DNA from: Argyresthia goedartella
Taxonomy: Eukaryota; Arthropoda; Insecta; Lepidoptera; Argyresthiidae
Assembly: GCA_949825045.1 (NCBI GenBank)
Contig: OX463824.1
Location: forward strand, 27,808,001-27,872,000
Length of the DNA: 64,000 nucleotides
Direction: 5' to 3'
The notes beneath the pieces are model-generated. The model was not told where the DNA came from. It ran no database searches and was given only the letters and a program-made list of their open reading frames with translations. This document shows positions 22,414 to 33,530 of this stretch, piece after piece (position 1 is the first letter of the stretch; each line of letters opens with the position of its first letter). The translations under genes and the position numbers were made by a program.

Positions 22414-22576
22414 GCGTCTTGATTTTCGCACGGCACAGTCGCTGCTCAGCTCCTGAGTACGGCCCTTTTCTTTTGCATATTATAACCAACTGTTCGTTAA
22501 AGAATTTCTTAGAATTTTCTGATTTATTGCAGGCAAATAAAAGATTCCCAACGGTGTGACCGTTCGTTTGTGTAAA

Positions 22577-23839
22577 ATGGAGCAAGAAACCCCGGAGGTT
22601 CCGTCCAGTGTGGAGCACGTGGCGGCGCGTAAGGATAAAGGCAAGAAAAGGCGGAAACCGGTGAGCTCTTCAGACTCCGATAATTCTAGTTCGTCCTCGT
22701 CGAGTTTCTCGGAAAGCGACGATCGCAGGAAACGGTACCGACGGCGCAAACGCATCAAGGAACGTAAGTTCGATCTTCTTTTTAACGAGATTAAAGATCT
22801 TAAAAGCCAACTTGCTCCTACACAGGAATTTCACGAATATGATTGTGAACCACGGCATGACTTGATTGACCCTAATGTTAGTGGAGACCTCTACGAAGGT
22901 CATGTTGAGGAGTCCGAGCCCGCCAACATTGACTCGGCTTTCGAGGTCGATCTTAACATTTTTACTGGTATAAAAACCAAGGAGCCCGCTGTACCGCAGG
23001 CGTCTCCCGAACTAACACAACAATTAAAAGATTTGCAGCGATTCAATAGCCAGGACTGGATTAACGTCCGATATGCCGACGTCCAAAAACACTATTTATT
23101 TGCGCCGGGCTTCACTAATCTTGAAGCTAATGACGAGATAAAGAGGTACGATACATCTAAAACTACCTTAAACATGGAAAAGGCTTTTGCCGGCATTTCC
23201 TATGCATTGCTCAAACAGCGCAACGCGCTTTTGAGTGAATTACAAGCCTTTCTAGCCTGGGCGCATCAGGTCGAAAACCTACGATTCGACGATATCCATA
23301 CAAAGCTCAAAGAAATGTTGGCCAATGGTGAGTATAGCAAGATCTCAAACGACGCTCTCCAGCTCGTCTGTGGACACCGGGCTGAACTTATTCAATACCG
23401 CAGAGAAGGCATACTCTCATCAGTAAAAGACCAGTACCACAAAAATACATTACGCAAAATTGCGCCGTCAGGTTCTCATCTATTTGAAGCCGACAAATTT
23501 AATGCTTTATTGGAAAAAGCGGGTGGAGTTAAAAATGTGTTTTGGGTGGAAGGAATGTCTCGCTACAATACTGCGCCACAGTACGAGCCTTCAACTTCTA
23601 CCCGCAGTCAGACGCAGAAACAGGCTGCAACTTATAACAATCGCGCGCAATATCATAATCAAAGCAAGTATCATACTTCGGCCCGAGGCAGGATAAATAA
23701 TAATTCGTTTCGCGGGCGAGGCGCGCGGGGTTCACGCGGCCGTGGTCTCCCCGACAGGTCAGGAAGGGATTATCAACCCAGACGTTCTCCCTCATCCCAC
23801 CGGGATAGGAGACACCAAACCCATAAACGAAAATATTGA
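22577..23839 (+). CDS. DIRS gag-like protein
   Basis: 420 codons from the ATG at 22577 (MEQETPEVPSS), preferred over upstream in-frame sequence because AAAATGG fits a eukaryotic start context. Residues about 30-75 are a basic, serine-rich low-complexity region (SSSDSDNSSSSSSSFSESDD). The middle is helical, with YFAPG-like and AWAHQVENL blocks. The C-terminus is Arg/Gly-rich with RGRGARGSRGRG, typical for RNA binding. It is intact and its last 98 bases overlap the RT frame, which lies in another frame. Likely role is packaging element RNA. Confidence 0.75.
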   Translation: MEQETPEVPSSVEHVAARKDKGKKRRKPVSSSDSDNSSSSSSSFSESDDRRKRYRRRKRIKERKFDLLFNEIKDLKSQLAPTQEFHEYDCEPRHDLIDPNVSGDLYEGHVEESEPANIDSAFEVDLNIFTGIKTKEPAVPQASPELTQQLKDLQRFNSQDWINVRYADVQKHYLFAPGFTNLEANDEIKRYDTSKTTLNMEKAFAGISYALLKQRNALLSELQAFLAWAHQVENLRFDDIHTKLKEMLANGEYSKISNDALQLVCGHRAELIQYRREGILSSVKDQYHKNTLRKIAPSGSHLFEADKFNALLEKAGGVKNVFWVEGMSRYNTAPQYEPSTSTRSQTQKQAATYNNRAQYHNQSKYHTSARGRINNNSFRGRGARGSRGRGLPDRSGRDYQPRRSPSSHRDRRHQTHKRKY

Positions 23840-25733
23840 CTATGCCATGCACATGCATGCAAAATTTCACACCGGACAACTCCGCATGTACTACGATCGT
23901 TGGAAACAGTTGGGAGCTCCCACATACATTCTAAAAATTATACAAGGATGCCGCATTCCTTTTGTGTTGAAACCACCATTGCACATTCCAAACAGTCGCA
24001 GTGTGAAAACACCAGAATCAGAAAAAATGTCGAAAATAATGAAAAACATGATCTCGCAGGGTGTGCTAGAAAAGGTGCGCCCATCGCCCAGCTTTATTTC
24101 CCCGATATTCCTGCGCCCCAAGAGCGACGGCACATGGAGGCCCATATTCAACTTAAAAAATCTGAACCAATACGTCAACACTCGACTTTTCAGACTAATA
24201 AATGTTCATCGGGTAACGGATTTTCTACAACCCAAGGATTGGTTGGCCAAAGTGGACATTCACCAGGCATACTTCCATGTCCCTGTATTCGAAGGCCACA
24301 GAAGGTTTCTCCGCCTTCTGTACGGCGACAAAAACCCACAAATACTGGAAATGACGTGCCTACCCTTCGGTCTTTGTTCAGCACCGAGAATATTCGCCTC
24401 AATTACCAACTGGATAGCACAATACCTCCGCGATCACGGTATCCGGATCATCGTGTATCTCGACGATTTTATGCTGGCTCATCAAAACAAAGCCACTCTC
24501 ATAAATCAAGTGTCGTTGACACTGAACACGCTCGCCCACCTAGGCTGGCAAGTGAACACAGACAAATCTGTTTGCAACCCACAGAAGGCAGTGGAATACC
24601 TGGGCATTGTGTGGAACACATGGCAGAACGCGAAATACATTCCTCAGAGGTTAGTAGCAAAAATACATTGCACGGTATCCAAAATCTTGACAACACGGAC
24701 AACGTCCGTCAAAGAGTTACAAGGTCTCATTGGCCTGCTGAACTTTGCCAGTTTTGCTGTACCGAGGGGTCGTCTAAATTACCGGTATTTACGGTTACAG
24801 GCCAACAAGGCCTTGAAACTAAAGATGACAACAACCTTTCCTCTAGTTGCGAAAGCCCTAGTCGAGTTAGAATGGTGGCAGTTGAATTGTCAGAAGAGTA
24901 CTCTACTTCATGTCCCACTATCGTCTCATTACCTAACAACAGATGCCAGCGACATCGGCTGGGGGGCCAAATTAAACGAAATCTCAATAACAGGCTCATG
25001 GCTACCCTCACAGCAGAACCTTCATTGCAACTACAAGGAGATGTTGGCCATATTAAATGTTTTACGCCATCATTATCAGCTCCTGAGCTCACAGTCGCTG
25101 CTAATACAGTGCGACAACAAAACTGTCGTCTCTTATCTAAGAAAAGAGGGAGGGGCGAAATCTATAGTCCTTACGGAGCTGGCAATGAAAGTGCTACAAG
25201 TACTGGACCAAAACAACATTCACATGTCCATCTATCACATAGCAGGGAACTAAAACTGCGAAGCAGACCATTTATCACGTCTCAAAGACCCACCAGAATG
25301 GCATCTCCTGTCAAACATAACAAATGTCGTGTTTGCCAAGTGGGGAACCCCCGTAATCGATCTTTTTGCTTCCAGGAGAGCTCACGTGGTTCCAACGTAC
25401 TGTACACTGGACAGAACCGACAACCAGGCGACCATGTACGATGCTCTAGGCAGCAAGTGGGATTTCAAGTTGGCATGGCTGTTCCCGCCGCCTTATCTCA
25501 TTCCCAGAGTATTGACGCACTTAAACAATGCACTGGGTGTGTACCTGATCGTAGCCCCGAGATGGCACACAGTTTACTGGAGACCAGACCTGAAGAGCCG
25601 CGCATTGTCACCCCCATTCACGATAAGGAACCTGTCGCAGGTCCTAGTCGATGTAACGACGGGACGTCCGCCCCCCAACATATCGGAGATGACGCTGGAG
25701 ATATGGAGATGTGGGGTTGGCAAGAACACCTAA
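23742..25733 (+). pseudogene. DIRS reverse transcriptase, RNase H, methyltransferase-like
   Basis: One frame throughout, broken by a TAA at 25251-25253 (IAGN, stop, NCEADHLSRL). RT motifs: LRPKSDGTWRPIFNLKNLNQ, KVDIHQAYFHVPV, CLPFGLCSAPRIFA and IIVYLDDFMLAH, the YLDD catalytic pair at 24456-24470. RNase H follows: TTDASDIGWGAKL, CNYKEMLAILNVL, IQCDNKTVVSYL supply Asp, Glu and Asp. After the stop, PVIDLFASRRA, ALGSKWDFKLAWLFPPPYLI and IVAPRWHTVYWRPDL form the methyltransferase-like tail known from DIRS elements. A single base change would explain the stop. Confidence 0.85.
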
Positions 25734-25734
25734 G

Positions 25735-26301
25735 TGACTGGAGCGAGGAACAAAAAGCTCTGCTCCATTCGAGCTGGCGTGAATCCACTCTTAGAACGTA
25801 TAAACCAGCTTGGACCCGTTGGTGAAACTGGACCATAACTCACAAGATGACAGCGTAATCTTATGGCCATCTTTTGGCTCCAAAACTGACTCCATTACCC
25901 ATCAACAATCGGGATGGAAGCTAAATAAGAATAAGGACAAGTCACTGGATCCTATCTACTGGATACGCCGCCTCATTGAGTTGGGGAAACCTAGGCGAAT
26001 TGCTGCTAAGTGCGATAATCTGTTTGTGAGTACTACAGGCGACCCCAAAGCTGCTACACGTACAATCATAGGAGGCTGGCTGAAGAAACTACTTCAAGAT
26101 GCAAACATCAACGCTACGCCTGGCAGTTTCAGATCAGCTGTTGCATCCAAAAACTGGATCGAACACTTTCCCATTGATGACATACTATCCCGAGGCAACT
26201 GGAAGTCTGCTAAGACCTTCCAAATTTTTTATCAAAGAGAAGTAAAATCTGGAGATAGAAGAGAGTCATTGATTACGAACCTATTCTCCCCTGTCGAGTA
26301 A
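25735..26301 (+). pseudogene. DIRS tyrosine recombinase, internally deleted
   Basis: The N-terminal part (SWRESTLRTYKPAWTRW, ending at a stop at 25823) is the start of the SAM-like DNA-binding domain. The next piece, in another frame, includes KSLDPIYWIRRLIELG, ATRTIIGGWLKKLL, ATPGSFRSAVASKNW and ILSRGNWKSAKTFQIFYQRE. GSFRSAVAS holds the second catalytic Arg and FYQRE the Tyr nucleophile. About 100 or more residues expected between the two parts are absent and the frame changes at about 25825, so the enzyme is dead. Confidence 0.75.
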
Positions 26302-26763
26302 TTAAGACAATTATGTATTGTTCAATACTTTATTCCAAAGTTTGATTTATATTTGCTGATTTTAGTAATACCTACCTAATTTATTTACTGGTTTGGTACC
26401 ATTTCTACGCAGGTTCTATCAAGATGAATAATAATACCTGTTTATAAGTTACAAGTTAATTTTATTTCTTTAAACCACACTAATCACCTCAGCTTAACAG
26501 AAAGCAATACGGAACAGATACAATAATGTCATAAGTCATAGTACCTAACCTACATACAGTACATGTAAACTTTAGGTTTCTTCCTAAGGGATCATCGATC
26601 AGTCCGAATAAATTATAGATAGATACTTACTTGTTTATCAAAATACCTGAATCATTCATAATTTCTGTATGTCACAACATAAACATACCTACTTTTATTT
26701 AAATATGTATGTTTACGAATCACATTAGCGTCCACCAACACCAGGCGATATCAAACACGTCTC

Positions 26764-26872
26764 TCATGTTTTTAATTAGGCCCTGAATATCGGTCAAGAT
26801 ATTTAATAGAGACGTTTTACCTGAAAATAAAACGTTTATTAAATACTTACCATATTCAGGGCCTAATATTTT
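26764..26872. repeat. Internal complementary region of the DIRS element
   Basis: First part complements 22209-22255, second part complements 27069-27134. The joint at AATA marks where left and right element ends meet, which defines the element borders. Confidence 0.85.
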
Positions 26873-26904
26873 TTAAATCTGCCTGGTGGACATGAGAGAT
26901 CCAA

Positions 26905-27134
26905 TGAAGCTAAATTCGAATTCAACAATCTGAACTGCCTCGGTGGTGTGGTGGGGCGCGCGCGCAAACAAGTACCACGCGGCTTAACCGAACATCCGGG
27001 CGGGAACGGACGGACCGGATATACGTCACTAGTTTAGCACTGAAAATCAAGGATGTCTTCTCATGTTTTTAATTAGGCCCTGAATATGGTAAGTATTTAA
27101 TAAACGTTTTATTTTCAGGTAAAACGTCTCTATT
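26905..27134 (-). repeat. Right inverted terminal repeat of the DIRS element
   Basis: Its first 180 bp are the complement of the left repeat. The outer 65 bp (GGTAAGTATTTAATAAACG and on) are unique to this end and to the internal complementary region. Confidence 0.85.
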
Positions 27135-28084
27135 TTCATTTATGTTATAAATAAATTATAAAATGATAAGGTATAATTATTTTATTGTCTTCGCCCATTC
27201 ACCCGCAATAAGCCAGCTACATAAGGTATGGCTCAATCTTGCGCATAACATAACATAAGGATCCCCGCATTCGGGCCACCGGCCACAGGCACAAAACACC
27301 GCTTTCGAAATATTTCCTGTAGTTTTCATGCATTTTATATGGACTCGCCGCACATGGTTGACGCCAGTGGCTGCCACACGCTGCAAAACATCGCTGCTCG
27401 CTTCTTGTGGCCTGCACCAGCCACAAAACGCCGCCACACGTCATTGGCACGATTCCCCACCGAAATTCAATTATGATACGGCGGTGTTAAGGCCCAGTTC
27501 TAGCTGTTGAGGTGAGGGGCGCCACATTCGCCCGTCTTCTGGCGGGGTAGCGGGCGGCGCGGAATAGCAGCGGGCCGCCCGGATACTTTAAAAATTAGGT
27601 GTTTTTTCGAATTTACCGAAAAACGGAAATAAGCTAATTGATAAAATTTAAGGATTAATACGGAGCTCTACAAAAGGTAAATTTAGGTATAAAAATGAGA
27701 GAAAAATCAGTACAGTAATCAATACATAATACATCAATCAGTTTTATATAAAAATTATTGAATCTCCTTTTAAATATAGACTATGTTCAGGATTTTTTAC
27801 GATCGAGCCAAATTATTCCAATCGCGTAACGACATAGTATTTAAACTAGATTATCTATTTGTGAATAATATATAATTTTTTGAGACCTATGAATTTATTG
27901 AAAATAATTTTATATTTTTTTTTGCCAAAGCTCTCTTCAGTGCTTTCGTGTGATCTTGGGCCTTAAAAAAAAGTAGCAGCCACCGGTTATAAGTGGCTGA
28001 CGCGTGTTTCAGCTTCTTTTGTGGCCGCTTCTGGCTTCTCTTGGCGGCGATTGTGGCTGTGGCCAGAAGGCCGTGTGCGGCGAC
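27135..28084. other. Spacer, no gene seen
   Basis: A GC-rich part (27240-27590) carries overlapping short frames on both strands with no recognisable family. The rest is AT-rich. Confidence 0.35.
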
Positions 28085-28210
28085 ACTTAGCCTTACGCCT
28101 TTTCCCATCCAGGGTGGTAGAGGCTCAATGGGCCCACTTTTAGCCTGATATTCAACACTCCATTTTGCGTGACAGGGGGCTAACCCATCGCGGCAGCTAT
28201 GGAGTAACAA
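28085..28210 (-). repeat. Dispersed repeat, copy 1
   Basis: On - it reads AGCTGCCGCGATGGGTTAGC, later ATATCAGGCTAAAAGTGGGC. It is clearly related to 57680-57785 on +. Probably part of the 3' region of a LINE family; the neighbouring 107-codon - frame looks like chance coding. Confidence 0.55.
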
Positions 28211-28506
28211 TCAATCAATCTTACGCATATCCATAAAAGGCCTGTTCCTCTCAGTGGGGGCATTAATGTGGGCTACATTTATTTATTAACTACCTGATGA
28301 CTTCACAGTATATCACTAATCTCTAGGTCTTATGATTAAGCTTAGCTCCGAAAAGTGGAAATAGGTTTCATGCAATTATTATTTTTTAAAGTTAATTACA
28401 TATTTAGAAATATAAATTTGGTGTCGTCTGAAAGCTAAAAAAATTAAGAATAAAATTCCGTACTTCAATAATTGCATTTTGGGAACCAAAGTTTGTGGAA
28501 AACTGC

Positions 28507-28756
28507 AATTACTAAAAAAAACTCGAAAAAATCACTGTTATTTCTTAAACAAAGCGTAAATTTAGTTTGCAGTTACCACTTTTTCTGCAACTTTTTGTTA
28601 CTGGTAGCACTACGTGTCTTTCCTCATTTTTAATTACTAAAAAAAACTCGAAAAACTCACTGTTATTTCTTAAACAAAGCGTAATTTTAGTTTGCAGTTA
28701 CCACTTTTTCTGCAACTTTTTGTTACTGGTAGCACTACGTGTCTTTCCTCATCACG
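28507..28756. repeat. 125-bp tandem duplication
   Basis: Units 28507-28631 and 28632-28756, each starting AATTACTAAAAAAAACTCG and containing GCAGTTACCACTTTTTCTGC. They differ at few positions, so the duplication is young. Confidence 0.85.
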
Positions 28757-29339
28757 AATCAGTCAATTTCACTAAGAAGAACCCTTCCATTCCGAAATTA
28801 TATATTTTTTTGCAGGTGGTACCCAGACAGCGCATTTCAATATTTAAAAAAAATTGGAGGAGGAGATCTTTTTTTCATTTATTTTTTCAATAAATTGCGA
28901 TTTTTTTCAACCCAAATCGTTATGTGCACTTTATAAAGATTCACACACATTCTTCAGATAACTCTTATCACAGAACAAGAAGGCAGTTTAAATAGTATTA
29001 GAACATTTTTAAATAATACCTATTTCTAATTTCATGTTCTCTTGAAAGTTAGAAACATTCTTGTTTGATAGATTAAAAAATTAACTTCCGCAATGTGTCA
29101 GACCATGGCAGAAGAAAAAAGAGATCAATTTATTGCTTGATAAACGCGAGGTAAAGTTTCTATAGAATACTCTATAGTTTTAGAAGCCGAGCAGCTATAA
29201 GTTATAAATATTTGCAGAGTTGCAGGCATAGTAATATACATCAGCTTAAGTAGAACGGTCTTTAATCTAACCACCGCAATATGAAGGTTAGTACGAGAGG
29301 AGCCGATTTGCAAGGAATTCCCTGCCTTCTATTGTTCCG

Positions 29340-29440
29340 CTCCACCAACCCTCACTGAGCCAGCATGGTGGAATATAGCTAAATCTTACTCGTATCCGGG
29401 TATACCTATCCGTAGGGGGGACTTTTATGGGCTTATTTAT
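29340..29440. repeat. Dispersed repeat fragment
   Basis: AGCATGGTGGAATATAGCTAAATC and the lines after it resemble 57805-57895 (GCGTGGTGGAGTATAAACTC), the spacing of GTGGAxTAT, TCTTACT and GTGG-GA being shared. Likely LINE 3'-UTR remnants. Confidence 0.4.
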
Positions 29441-29563
29441 AAAAGTTTGGGAAAGTGCTATTATTTCCAACCCTCATATCTTCCCTATCTATGCCTACCA
29501 GCTTGAACGCTATCAAAATTACTTATTTTAAAGGTATTGTATGTTTTGTTTTTACTGTTTCAG

Positions 29564-29657
29564 ACACAACCATTACAATGGTGGGAATGCATTTTAATTG
29601 TGTTTAGCATATTCATTATTTGTATGTTATTCAGCTTGCTTCTGAGGAAATTTAATG
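29564..29657 (+). CDS. Unrecognised membrane protein, transmembrane exon
   Basis: TTTTACTGTTTCAG precedes the exon and G|GTAAGC ends it; exon 30089-30795 completes the split Glu codon. The 31 residues begin TQPLQWWE, then CILIVFSIFIICMLFSLLL forms one hydrophobic helix, then RKFN, a basic stop-transfer. The reading frame is fixed by the downstream exon. Upstream exons were not found, so the extracellular part is unknown. Topology with a cytoplasmic C-terminus is inferred from the basic residues after the helix. Confidence 0.6.
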
Positions 29658-29887
29658 GTAAGCAACTCAATCGAGTACATATACATTTCTTCCTTCTTTA
29701 TTTAAGTAGCTGCCTATGAAGCCTTGACAATTATTTCACTTCCTTTTTACAGTTTGTATGTAGTTTAGCATTCTCAGTAATGTAGTCCGGAGACATTAAC
29801 TTATGTCATTGAACTATCCTCGTTTCCGGATTGTAGGTACTCGGTACTGATTTTGGGTAATATTTTATATAAGTACGCACGAATTTA

Positions 29888-29925
29888 GGGGGGAGAAGGG
29901 GGGGAAGGGGTGGGGGGTGAGAGGG
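29888..29925 (+). other. G-run cluster, possible G-quadruplex
   Basis: Five runs of three to seven G within 38 bp in the intron of the membrane-protein gene, on the coding strand, so it would be in the pre-mRNA. Confidence 0.6.
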
Positions 29926-30088
29926 TAGTCACCCAACAATTCCCCCTTTGAGGAAAGCCATAGTTTTCAAGAACTTATATAAAACCCAACCCCTGATTTT
30001 TACCAGACTGATATCCCTATGACCTTAGAACAGGAAGGGAGGATGATTTAAAGTTGTACTATTAAAACCTGTTTTGTTTTTTTCACAG

Positions 30089-30795
30089 AGGTGAAATTAG
30101 ATAACCGTCTTAAAGCCCTCGACAACAAAAGATCGTGGAATGATGGCGAACCAGCCGGAAAACTCAGAATCAGAATAAACCCACCTACGGACAACGCAAC
30201 TCCGCGTCAATCAGAAATCATGGGAGCCATATTCTCTTGTCCATCACGCCGAGAACAACAGATGGCAACAAACCAACTTACCCCAAGCCGTGGCGAGAGG
30301 CCGGCACTGTCTACTCAACTTACCAAGACATGCTGTACTGTGCCGATGGACAATAAAGATTCTAACATGATAAACCCTCCTAAGCCTTACCTAGGGGTCT
30401 TGTACAAGGGTTCCAATGTGGCTATGTCACAATCCCTACATGAAAACACAGGAGAATCTAAATCGGAAGACAAGGAGGAAGTCCAAAGAGTTCACTCCAA
30501 TGTCTACGACAAGGATTCCTTATCTGCAACACTAAAGTCTGAACATATCAATCTGAACAAGAAATTCTACGCAGAAGCGCAAAAATCGAGCGCAATAGTC
30601 AATACGGTTGTAGAAAAAGTGCTGTCAAATATGGCGGATGTTATTCAGGTGCCTGAGTCCAACATGGTAGTTTTGCACGAGGCTCTTACTGTATCGGAAA
30701 CGGCCCACAAAGACCATGTTCTACAACAGGCCATTGAACCAACTTTGCAAGAATGGTTGGCTGCTTTGATATTGGCAAACGTATGCGAACCGTGA
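30089..30795 (+). CDS. Unrecognised membrane protein, last exon
   Basis: After TTTTTTTCACAG, 234 codons run to TGA at 30793-30795. The product is a hydrophilic cytoplasmic tail: an early basic part (KLDNRLKALDNKRSW), IMGAIFSCPSRREQQMATN, a Ser/Glu-rich middle (ENTGESKSEDKEEVQRVHSN) and a helical C-terminus (SSAIVNTVVEKVLSNMADVI, then EWLAALILANVCEP). No known domain recognised. Codon use is balanced and the frame is clean in a region full of broken elements, which argues for a real host gene. An AATAAA at about 31131 may be the poly(A) signal. Confidence 0.65.
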
Positions 30796-33455
30796 CCAAC
30801 AAATGCATCGCCTTTATTGTTTGAAATGGATGTAATGCGATGGACTAAAATGGCCGAGATGAATCTCGGGTCTTATAAGCGGTATTTTTAATTTCACTTT
30901 CAAAGAATTGAATTTTAACTTAATTTAAATGCCTTCTTTACCTAAAAAGTTGTTTGTTTATTCATCCCATTAACCGGTTCCCTCTTAGGGTTCCCTATTA
31001 GTACCGTCATTCTATTTTTTTAGACGCAATGAAGTTTTTAATCTTGTGTCAGATGATACGTGTCCCCGTCAACGGGTTTTTCACTTTATTGAGAAAACTA
31101 TAATAGGTACAACATAATTGTCAAAAGCAAAAATAAACAAGATCCTCTTTTTTGTCAAGTCAAGCGTTTAAGGGTATGAGCGTCGCAAAGTCTAATTAAA
31201 CATTTTTATTTTTTGGGAAAAAATGGAATTACCCATGCCCAGGTCCCTAGACCTTGAGCGGGCATCAGCTCGTGAAGTATACGGACTAAAAACAACCCCT
31301 TACATGACAGTTATCGATATTCGATGTTACAGTGAGCCATGGGACATACGTTGTGACCGTTCAATTAAGGGGGTCCTCGCACAAGGTGTTTTTTGTCATT
31401 TTAGGGTTCCGTACCTCAAAAGGTAGAAAATGAACCCTTAGAGGATCAGGTGTCGGTCCCTCTGTGACAGGCACTTTTCTCTGGAACTATAAGAGATACC
31501 GTGTTACTACAAAAAATGTTACACATAGTTTAACCTCAAAACAAACGTCAAATCCTATACATTTTTGTCTTTGAACAAGTGTTGAAGAGGAGTTTATTTT
31601 TTTGTGGACCCATAATCTTGCAAAAATACTTATCCAGATAAGCGCAACATAATTCAAGTCTAATATGAACAAAATATTGCCTACAAAAAAGTTGAGAAGG
31701 TAAAATGACTAAAAAGATCGTGATACGTCATGTAGGGTGTCTCTTTATAAACTTTTCACAATTTATGATTTTTAAATTTAAATTCAGAAGTTATGATAAA
31801 ACAATGCAAAAAATTACCATCCCCCCCCCCCCCACCCCTCATCTCCGAAACTACAGTCTAAAATAATTATTAGAACTTAAGCCAAAGATTACAGAAAAAC
31901 CTGCCCAGAATTGCCAAGGTTTTTTATTTATCAGTTCTTTTTTATTTATTATTATTTTTATTATTTATTATTGTTATTATTTATTTATCAGTTATTTATG
32001 TATCAATCATCAGTATACCACATACAAACTAATAAATCTACCTTGTTAAATATAATATAATAATAATAACAATAATAATAATAATAATTTTATTTCATCA
32101 TCAAAAAAGTTACAAGAGTTACCAACTAAGTCCTTAAAATAATGTCACAATAATAAATTGGGAACATCTGAAGCCTGAACTAGGTATAAATAACCTGTAT
32201 TTCTAGCCCCGGCTAAGGTTGGATGCTAAATTTATATAGAGTTGCGACCATCCGATGGAAAAATGATTATCGAGATTAATATAGAACCATAAGTATTTAA
32301 TTACAAAAATAAAATTTAAACATAACTTTATTGAAGATGTGGAGATTTGGCCTCTCTTTGTGTTGCATCTGTGTGTGTGTGAGTGTGTGTGTGTGTGTGT
32401 GAGAGAGGGTGAGTATTTTGTGAATCCACTGAGTTGAAACAGGTATCGTACACATATTAAAACAATTTAAAAAAAATTACACAAGCTGCTTAAATAAATA
32501 AATACTTACTTAAATAAAAACTGATCTATGTCTGTGATTGATACAATATATAAATGTTATTGATTTGATACATGCATACATACATGCTTTTACATATACC
32601 TACATAAGTAGTTTTACATTAAGTCTTCAATATGCTTCAATTTATCATATAAGCAAATTGAAGATATCTTCAGTTAGCTGGTAAGACAGGGGTTTTATAT
32701 ATTTAGTTACTGCAGCTTTGAGATGATGGGTGTTAAGGGGATATATAGATTTTATCTATTTGTCGATTTATTCTATAATAAATAAAGGGACCCAAGAAAC
32801 AGAAAAAAATATGGGAAAACGAGGTTCTAAAAATGAGTGAGGGAATGAAAACTCCATTTAGGATCAGGAGTTAATTGAAGCAAAACGTACTTGGTGACAT
32901 ATCGTCCGCTATATAAAACGCCCTGAGAGCAAAAAGTCCGCAATTGAAAAGGCATGCTAGTTTCTATTATAAGGACATTATGACTAGCGGACTAACTGAT
33001 TCAAAGGACGTTTTGCTTCGAGTACCTTCTGATCCTAAATGGAAAACTCTGTCTTTAACGCGTTTTTTATGAGATCCGGGGTTAAATGTTGATAGGGAAT
33101 GATGTTTAATAACTAATTGATAAATAAAAAGTTGGCGAACAGTGAATGCATCACAAAAATCATAAAGTTGCTGAGTAGGAAAGAGAAAGGGTTTGAAGGT
33201 ACAAACCTTTATGATGGCTCTTTGAGCCCTTTCTCATTTAAGGAGTAGGGTTTTTGATGCTCCGCCCTAAGACGTTGTGCAGTAGGTCAAAATTGATTGA
33301 CAGAGAGCTAGATATATGCGTTTCATCAACCTTCCGTCAGCCACATGACGCAGGGATTTAAAAACATATATGAGTTTTCTAACTCTGCCGCATAAAAGAA
33401 GGATGTGTGGACCTTTAGTCCACTGTCCACTTTAGTGTACTGATAGACCATCACC
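30796..33455. other. Spacer and 3'-UTR, no further gene seen
   Basis: Holds a C run (31821-31838), an ATT/TTA-rich stretch at about 31930-31990, a TAA-type microsatellite (about 32046-32090), a GT repeat (about 32371-32402) and a fragment of the GGGTTCCGTACC family at 31400-31480. Between about 33180 and 33450 the sequence resembles decayed LINE 3' DNA on the - strand, but too weakly to annotate. Confidence 0.4.
31400..31480 (+). repeat. Fragment of the GGGTTCCGTACC repeat family
   Basis: Shares GGGTTCCGTACC, GAACCCT and TGACAGGC landmarks with the longer copies at 37385-37840 and 59093-59500. Only the first part is present. Confidence 0.5.
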
Positions 33456-33458
33456 TTA

Positions 33459-33530
33459 CCCGTTCCTTTCTAAGACTGAGAGCATTAAGTACTTGGGTAC
33501 TTAATGCTCTCAGTCTTAGAAAGGAACGGG
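33459..33530. repeat. 72-bp hairpin, 34-bp perfect arms
   Basis: CCCGTTCCTTTCTAAGACTG through AGTAC, a TTGG loop, then the exact complement. It begins precisely where the - strand LINE piece at 33485 ends, so it probably arose during insertion or a later inverted duplication. Confidence 0.9.

Larger units (their letters stand above)
22209..27134 (+). mobile_element. DIRS-like tyrosine-recombinase retrotransposon
   Basis: Coding order is gag-like, RT/RNase H, methyltransferase-like region, tyrosine recombinase. The ends are inverted repeats: 22231-22413 on the left and 26905-27084 on the right match as complements for about 180 bp. Between the recombinase and the right repeat, 26764-26872 consists of the complement of the left outermost edge (22209-22255) joined to the complement of the right outermost edge (27069-27134). 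That is the internal complementary region used by DIRS elements to make a circular intermediate. The copy is 4.9 kb and defective in two places. Confidence 0.88.
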
